Assembly: GCF_027943255.1 (NCBI RefSeq)
Contig: NC_072897.1
Location: 40,274,044-40,338,043, forward strand
Origin: Anastrepha obliqua
Lineage: Eukaryota > Arthropoda > Insecta > Diptera > Tephritidae
DNA: 64,000 bases
Direction of reading: 5' to 3'
The notes below the pieces were generated by a model, which saw nothing but the letters and a program-made list of their open reading frames with translations, did not search any database and was not told the DNA's origin. The position numbers and the translations under genes are program-made. Shown piece by piece: positions 58,045-64,000 of the stretch. Numbering within the stretch: position 1 is the stretch's first letter; every line of letters begins with the position of its first letter.

Positions 58045-59303
58045 ATGAATCCAAATAACTTTATACGTCCTCCAGTCATCAACAATAACCATCCTCCCAA
58101 CCCAAACCATAATCCACAAAATAGAAATTGCTATTAGTCAGGCGGTTCGCAGGCTCTGCATTGTAGAATGTGCGTCTATAGTACCAACATTAATAAATCC
58201 AAGGGCAAACATTTTCGTAGATCAGGGCATCGATGATATCCATAGAGCAAATCTAGGTGATCTGGATAAGGTTCCAGATGTTGTCAGATGTGTTAGGGAG
58301 TTTTCAGACGACCCCAAAGAGTTTGCATCATGCCAAAAAATGTCGAACGCGTATTAACACTATACGACTCTCTCAAGGGAACCCCCAAATATTTCGGAAT
58401 CCTGAACGTGGTGCGTAACAAGATTGTAGGAAACGCGGAGACTGCGTTGGAGTCGTATAATACCCCACTAAATTGGGAAGCCATCTTGGCATGCTTTACA
58501 ATTCACTATGCCGATAAAAGGGATATAGGAACATAACAGTACCAAATGGTTACTCTTATCCAAGGAAGCAATACGGTACAAAAATTCTATCAAGAGGTCT
58601 ATTCACACCTTACGCTTATCCTTAATAAAATAAGCTGTATGAATGCGGGTGCAGAAGCTATTCAGCTCCTGACAAAAGCGTATCGCGACAAGGCGTTAGA
58701 CACGTTCGTCAGAGGACTGAGCGGTGATCTTCCTCGGCTATTGGGCGTTCGCGAACCAAGTGATCTTGCACAAGCGCTTCATCTATGCCTGAAGATGAAA
58801 AATCAAAATTTTTCCGACAAATCAAGCACATAGTTCTAATAAAATGGTACCACCACCTCCACCTAGGAGAAATTTGAATAACCCCTACCAAAAATTTGAC
58901 CCACAGTTACCTTACTTTCCACAAGACTACAGAAAACCTCAATTCCAAACAAATTATAGATCTGGGAACCAACAATTTCCCTTGCCCCCACAAAGGCACT
59001 ATAATTTTAACCCATCACAACAGCAATCGTTTAGGCCGCAATACAACACGCCAACCCAACAACTATATTCGGCTCCACCACCAAGATCTTTTCAGCCGAA
59101 GCCAACAATTTCCATAGACGTGTACAGGTCCTTACAGATTAGAGCAATTAATTACACAAATAGACCACAGGATACGAGACAAACCATTAGAAGACAGGCT
59201 CCAATTTCGAATCAATTTCATCAACCACAACCAAAACTACAAAGAATAAACCAAATCGATAGCACAGAAATGGCTAAAGAACAGCAATATGTTAATGAGC
59301 ATT
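58045..59303 (+). pseudogene. Q gag, copy C
   Basis: As in copy B: capsid blocks present (58330-58833), Pro/Gln-rich tail (58844-59303), same stops. Interrupted at 59304 by the Harbinger element; the gag end resumes at 62241. Confidence 0.85.
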
Positions 59304-59556
59304 GGCCCCTATTATGAATTGCATCGATCTTCGATATTCGGTGGTTGTCGAAGATCGAATATCAATTTGTTATTATGAGCGGTGCAACCCTGTCGAAATT
59401 TTCGTTGTATACCGAATTTAGAGTCGAATGCAATTTTGCTTTCGGTTGTGTAGCGTATTGTGGGAAAACTTGTTAAAATATAAGTTGTTTGCGATTATTT
59501 ATTGTTTTATAGTAACCAAATAATAAATATATACTAATTTTGTAAATTTTATGCAG

Positions 59557-60447
59557 GTCGAAAGTCGTGAGTACCAAACAGCAATTAGAAAGGCTAGTTG
59601 CATTAATGGAAGCGAATCCACAATATGCAAAAAGGATTTGCACCAAAGTACAAGCAGCAAAAAAATGGGAGGAATTTACAACGGAGCTGAATTGCTTGGG
59701 ACCACCAGTTAGAACGGCAGCAAAATGGATTAAGGTTAATAATGGTTTTTTTTTTGTGTGATGTTTATAGAAATACATTTTTATTTTCCCTTGTCAGGTA
59801 TGGGCTGACATGAAGTCAAAAGCGAAAAAAAAAAATGTCACAAAACAAAGCTGAACTTCGAGCAACAGGTGGGGCCCTATCAAACTGCAAACTATTTACT
59901 GCAATTTGATGTCTGCATAAATCCGCCTGGGGTGGAATTTGGCCTGGATACAACTACCAGTGACCAGTTCACAGTTTTGTCCCCGTCAAATCCCAGCCCA
60001 AAGCTTCTGGTCCAAAACTATGAGGAAAGTGAAGCGGATTTAGATTTAAATGTTCACGAGGAACCAGCAGGAAAAACGAGAACAAATAAAAAGTCTCAAA
60101 AAGCAAAGAGATTGAGGTTACTGGAGTTGCAGACTGATCGCCAAAAACAATTTTATGAACAAATGATTTCTACATTGCACAAAATCAAGCAAAGTGCTGC
60201 AGAAACAGCGGAATACACAAAAAAAAATTACGAGTTAAAAAAAAACGCAACCGACGAACTCTTGCAACTAAAACGGGAGAAATTGCTCCTATATAAAGAA
60301 GAAGTTCTGAAGAAGCAACAAGACCGCAGATCAAAACTACAATTAAAAGTAGCGATTTTAGAGACCAAAAAAAATTGCTATCGAAATAATTTTTATATAA
60401 TATTTAGTCTTAAGGAAACTGAAGTGATATTTTTTGTTTTATATTAG
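59557..60447 (+). pseudogene. Harbinger Myb/SANT accessory gene, full length
   Basis: Exon 1 after ATGCAG codes the zeste-like Myb_DNA-bind_5 domain, the presumed DNA-binding partner that helps the transposase find the termini. The intron lies at about 59736-59797, and exon 2 begins VWADMKSKAKKK. An A-run and a small deletion near 59886-59896 (compared with A and B) put the next part in another frame (59869-60447). That part has an acidic region, a basic patch (TNKKSQKAKRLRLL) and a coiled-coil-like C-terminus (ELKKNATDELLQLKREKLLL). Not functional as read. Confidence 0.85.
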
Positions 60448-60784
60448 TATTAGGACTGTATATATTTAAAGAAGGTTATTTATAGGTAATTTTTATATTT
60501 ACATAGCTTTAAGCTAAGTGCCTTAAAGAAACTGAAGTGATATTCTGTGTTTTATATTAGCATTAGGAAAAGACTGTATATATTTAAAGTAGGTTAAACA
60601 AATGAATTAATGTTTTTTATTAAAGAAGTGAGATCGATTTTTAACTAAATAGCAAATTGAAATACGTAGAGGAACTGAAATACATATTTTTCGAATGACG
60701 AATAATTGAATAAAGAAAATTTATAACAAAAATAAAACAGAAACTGTGGCATAAAGGTTTCTATTTAATACTTTTTAGATTTTT
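60448..60784. other. Intergenic part of the Harbinger element; no gene
   Basis: AT-rich. A segment around CTGAAGTGATATT..TTTTATATTAG is repeated (about 60418-60470 and 60530-60590), so the 3' ends of the two convergent genes are separated by a small tandem repeat. Confidence 0.6.
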
Positions 60785-62014
60785 CTATAATATTCTAAGA
60801 ATTTCATTTCTTATGTGTTCTGCTGCTCCGTTATTTGACTCCACTTCAATATCTTCAGCATCATCGTTGAGGGTCTCGTCGGATAACTCTTCATTCGGAA
60901 GTTGAACATTATAAAAACAGCAAATGTTGTGCAAAGCTGCACAGACATTAATAATATGTGTTCCTTTTTTTGGAGAATAGTGAAGAGCTCTTGCCTGCAA
61001 CAAACATCTAAATCGATTTTTCAGGACTCCAATTGTTCTCTCAATTATACTTCTCGCTTTAGCATGTTGTTTGTTGTATGTCCTTTGTGGAGATCCTTCC
61101 TCAGAGTTTCTGAACGGCATCATTTAATAAGGTTTTAGAGCGTATCCAGCATCACCTGAGACAGACAAAAATTATTAAAAACGGAGTTTCAATTGGTGTT
61201 TATTACATACCGTGAAGCTAAGTATTGCGACGGCCATTGAGATGTTGCTCCTCTAAATGCACTTTCAATGGCGACATGCTGAAAGCCATATAATCATGAG
61301 TAGCTCCTGGATTTTTCGCATTTATATAGGTTATTTTCATTGTATGATCACAAACCTAAAATTTACATTATTCGCATTTAGAATTTATGATTCATATAAA
61401 AATATATGCAAATGTCTACTTACAATCATAGCATTAATGCTGTAGAATCCCTTCCTGTTGTAATACAAATGCTGAACTTCTTTCCTGGGAGCGACAATTT
61501 TAACATGCGTGCCATCAATACAGCCATTTATTCCTGGAATCCGGTATTTGCTATGAAAAGGTGCTTTTCTTTGTTGCAGATCAGCCTCTGTACTACTAAA
61601 TTTTATTAATCTTTGGCAAATATAATTTTCCAGGACATCTATTATTTCCGATAGCACAACAGACACAGTGGGTTGAGTAAGTCCTAGCGTACCTTCATTA
61701 CCAATACTCAATTAGTACGATCCCTGAGCACAAAATCGCAGAACTGTGGCTAGCTTTAAACTATTTGGAATCGATTTGGCTCGAGTGCACTGCTGCAACT
61801 GGCTTTCTGTTGTGGACAGTAGGTTCATAAACGCTTCTTTAGATAATCTAAAGTTTTTTAAAAATCTGTAAGGAAATTTCTGTAATATTAAGTACGTCAA
61901 CACATTTTGAAAATTCTAAACTTACTCAGTGGAAGCCATTTCTAGGGGGTTGGATGCGTCCCTCAACTGTTTTCTACTTCTAGCTAGTTCCACTAATCTT
62001 TCCGTTGTACTCAT
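60785..62014 (-). pseudogene. Harbinger transposase, full length
   Basis: The start is MSTTERLVELARSRKQLRDA at 62014. The exon at about 61903-61730 has an HTH-like region (LSKEAFMNLLSTTESQLQQ). The next, at 61711-61420, has QPTVSVVLSEIIDVL and GCIDGTHVKI with the first catalytic Asp. GDAGYALKPY near 61150 has the second Asp, and [13 protein letters not shown] has the Glu. It ends in an acidic tail at 60785. Introns are short. After LKPY a TAA replaces the Leu codon seen in the 21.9-kb remnant, and the middle DDE block near 61240-61380 is rearranged. Probably inactive. Confidence 0.88.
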
Positions 62015-62240
62015 TTTCACAAAAAAGAATTTCGACAGAATTTCAACACAATCGGTTTTTCTTTTATTTTGCTTTGCTGTATCAGCTGAGAAAAAATTAT
62101 CTATTGTAAATGCGTCGAGCGATCGAAATTCACAATAGTTCTATTCTTCAACGAATGAGCACCATAACACCAAATGAAAATTCGTTCAATCAGCACTTTC
62201 GACTACAGTCGAAGATCGAATGTTGCTCCTAATAGGGGCC

Positions 62241-62428
62241 AATATTTTGAAGAGAATACTCAGGGCCAGGAACAACAATCTCTTGAAGAGTATGTGCAAG
62301 AATACTCTAACGCAGAGAAAGAAGGATATAAGGAAATGGCATTTACTGACACCCATTTTTTAGACATTTCTCATTACCCTACTTTGAATGTAGGACAACA
62401 GAGGGCAATATTTTAAAATTTCTCATAG
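62241..62428 (+). pseudogene. Q gag end and protease start
   Basis: Resumes right after the Harbinger: YFEENTQGQEQQSLEEY, NAEKEGYKEMAF and a Gag tail, with a stop. In another frame LKFLID, the start of a retropepsin, is cut immediately before the active-site residues by the next element. Confidence 0.7.
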
Positions 62429-62664
62429 ATAGACCCGATTTACACGAGGAGACATCTGGAAGGGAAACATTTTGTTCGGGGGCGAAGGACGGTCGGGGAA
62501 GAGAGAAGGGATTTTGTCTCCCGTACTCGGCGACACGCTTTGTGCTTATCCGTATTTTCAATGTTGAAGTTGGCTGCAAACTATTTTTTTGACGCTTGCT
62601 TCATTCGTTTTCGTCATTTGTGAGATAAAGTCGTGTGTTTTAAAAAGTATAGCGGAAAGTAAAA

Positions 62665-63531
62665 ATGGAATACAAGTGGGAAAGAGAAGCAGTGGAAAAG
62701 CGTATAATATATGTGCAAGAAAATACTTGCTTATAAGATGTTCGCTCTAGTGAGTATATGGATCGAGGCAAAAAAGCGTCAGCATTTACCGATATCCATA
62801 AAAAATTGGAAACGGAAATGGTTGGCGTCACACTGGACGATGTTAAAAAAAAAATGGAAAAACCTCCGTAGCCAAAATATGAGGGAACTACGTATACAAA
62901 AAAACTCCAAAAAAAGTGGAAGTGGAGTAAACGATGTATACGAAACAAGGCTTTGGTGCTTGAAGGCTATGTTTCAACTAGGCAGAGCCAAGACAATACT
63001 GAGGTAATAATAAAATGTATTTCAATACATAACTGACATAATTTAACATGTTTCACAAATTTGTTTTTCAGATGCCTTCTTCGTGTAACTCAAGTTATTT
63101 AAGTGCAGGAAACAGCACAGAAACCGGTAGCTCGAGTGTAAATGACGAGCCACTGAAAAAACGAAAAAAGGTACAAAACTTGACAATAAATATTCAAAAA
63201 AAATCAAATTTTGTTTTTTATAGAAAAGCAACCAGTTCGCTGATGTGCAACAGGTGCTGTCAGTATTTAGGTCTATGATCGAAAATAAACAACAAAATGG
63301 CAGAAAATACGCATGGTTGGGAGCTTTGGTTGCCAATCAAATGGATGAGATAGATCCTAATAAACAGCAGGACGCCGCTTGGGAAATCCAATCCGTGATA
63401 AAAGAAATATATAGAAAAATCTCAACAGAAGCGTAGCACTCCAACATCAAACAGAACGTCTTCATCGTCAGACAAGGATCTGTTGCAGCTATCCATGGAG
63501 GGAGTTTTTGACGGAGAAGATTTTTGCGAAT
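62665..63531 (+). pseudogene. MADF-type accessory gene of a Harbinger-like element
   Basis: The start is MEYKWEREAVEKRIIYVQEN. A frame change near 62735 leads to FTDIHKKLETEMVGVTLDDV, and a second, in an A-run near 62850, leads to WKNLRSQNMRELRIQKNSKK and SGVNDVYETRLWCL. This matches the MADF DNA-binding domain. The intron runs from GAGGTAATAA to TTTTTCAG at 63070. The next exon is 63071-63168 (basic KKRKK), followed by an intron to TATAG at 63222. The last exon is 63223-63436 (QQVLSVFRSMIENKQ, DAAWEIQSVIKEIY), a BESS-like tail. A stop at 63434 is followed out of frame by more coding-like sequence to 63531. A pseudogene with readable splice sites. Confidence 0.75.
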
Positions 63532-63626
63532 AAAGTAGGTATGGCTTAAAAAACTTATGGAACATGTTGATGTTGAATTACAATTGTTTTTTTGTTTCAT
63601 TTCTAGATACTGAAGCACCAAAAAAA

Positions 63627-64000
63627 GTGATAATTATACTCCGTGCCAAATAGTAAATAAGTAATAATAAGATAATAAAACGTTATGTTTAAGAAATGTG
63701 AACACCAAAGTGCCTTAAAGAAAAGACTGCATTGAAAGCCAATAATTTTTTTGTAACTTTGTTTTAGTTAAGCATTTACACATGAAGTGAATTTTTATTT
63801 ATTTATTTTTTTATTAAAAAACAAGGACTAATGTATACATATATACAAAAAGGGTGATAATTATGCTTCGTGCCAAATACTATGTTTTAGTAAATAAGTA
63901 ATAATAAGATAATAAGACGTTATGTTTAAGAAATGTGAACACCAAAGTGCCTTAAAGAAAAGACTGCATTGAAAGCCAATAATTTTTTTGTAACTTTTAG
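63627..64000. repeat. 227-bp tandem duplication in element 3' region
   Basis: GTGATAATTAT at 63627 recurs at 63854, and the following about 145 bases match closely up to the window end (AAGAAATGTGAACACCAAAG, ACTGCATTGAAAGCC). The second unit is cut by the window edge. Confidence 0.9.

Larger units (their letters stand above)
46669..60169. repeat. Tandem compound unit, copy C
   Basis: Third copy. Its right end continues without a junction into the remainder of the Harbinger element, so C carries the original right flank. Private features: a 17-bp deletion in P that removes the protease active site (51537), a TAA in P integrase (53719), a small deletion at 54049, and about 62 bases near 54310-54370 that A and B lack. 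Confidence 0.95.
59304..62240. mobile_element. Complete-length Harbinger element in Q gag
   Basis: The left end is GGCCCCTATTATGAATTGCA and the right end (reversed) is GGCCCCTATTAGGAGCAACA; inner parts share ATCGATCTTCGA-type sequence. The 2937-bp element carries a Myb/SANT accessory gene (plus) and a DDE transposase (minus), convergent. A 3-bp target duplication could not be fixed: the left flank is GAGCATT, the right flank AATATTTT. Confidence 0.85.
62429..64000 (+). mobile_element. Second Harbinger-type element with MADF gene, cut by window end
   Basis: It begins near ACCCGATTTACACGAGGAGA inside the Q protease. It carries a MADF-type accessory gene in the first part; the transposase would lie beyond the window. 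The superfamily call is inference from the terminus style and the MADF gene. Confidence 0.55.

Noticed and set aside
19088..60169. Array as a pure assembly artefact
   Set aside because: Private differences (Helentron only in B, capsid deletion only in A, protease deletion only in C) argue for real copies, though only long reads can prove it.
59297..62247. Assigning a 3-bp TWA target duplication to the Harbinger
   Set aside because: The flanks GAGCATT and AATATTTT do not give a matching TWA triplet, so it was left unresolved.

Overview
This window looks like dipteran heterochromatin or another transposon-dense locus, most likely from a tephritid fruit fly. The reasons are its AT-rich sequence, insect-type Helitron termini, gypsy-group errantivirus remnants, and a tRNA-derived SINE whose body and head (2408-2690, repeated near 10.2 kb and 43.3 kb) are of the kind I associate with tephritid genomes. 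I see no single-copy host gene, no functional tRNA or rRNA gene and no CRISPR array. Almost everything I recognise is a transposable element (TE), usually nested inside another.

Left part (1-8.1 kb): a minus-strand Helitron RepHel fragment; an inverted repeat beside a minisatellite; a SINE; a PIF/Harbinger element (accessory exon at 2.8-3.1 kb, transposase at 5.0-5.9 kb) holding a mariner copy and a small pogo-like element; then a degraded TE protein gene at 6.6-7.4 kb.

8.1-18.3 kb: a Helitron with recognisable termini (8145-18338). Its RepHel gene is split by a second Helitron (13728-16195, A|T target) and carries one nonsense codon. Its 5' part carries a piggyBac-like element with TTAA ends (8786-10687), which is partly duplicated in tandem and contains a non-autonomous Helentron-like element, which in turn contains an inverted pair of tRNA-derived SINE ends.

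19.1-60.2 kb: three tandem copies (A 19088-31955, B 31956-46668, C 46669-60169) of one compound TE unit. Each holds unidentified sequence; a broken Harbinger; a decayed gypsy-type errantivirus P inserted in it, whose pol-env boundary is interrupted by a piggyBac 5' fragment fused in frame to env; a second errantivirus Q (LTR, leader, gag); and the first part of another Harbinger that cuts Q gag. All copies share the same stops and frameshifts in P, so the array arose by segmental duplication and not by repeated retrotransposition. Both unit junctions are identical, with 3 bp of microhomology (CTA). Copy B alone has a 1273-bp Helentron insertion, while A and C keep the empty site.

Right part (60.2-64 kb): copy C runs into the rest of the Harbinger element (59304-62240), then the resumed Q gag end and protease start, which is cut at 62428 by another Harbinger-type element with a multi-exon MADF gene. 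That element ends in a 227-bp tandem repeat and leaves the window. Family names rest on motifs read by eye; no database search was run.
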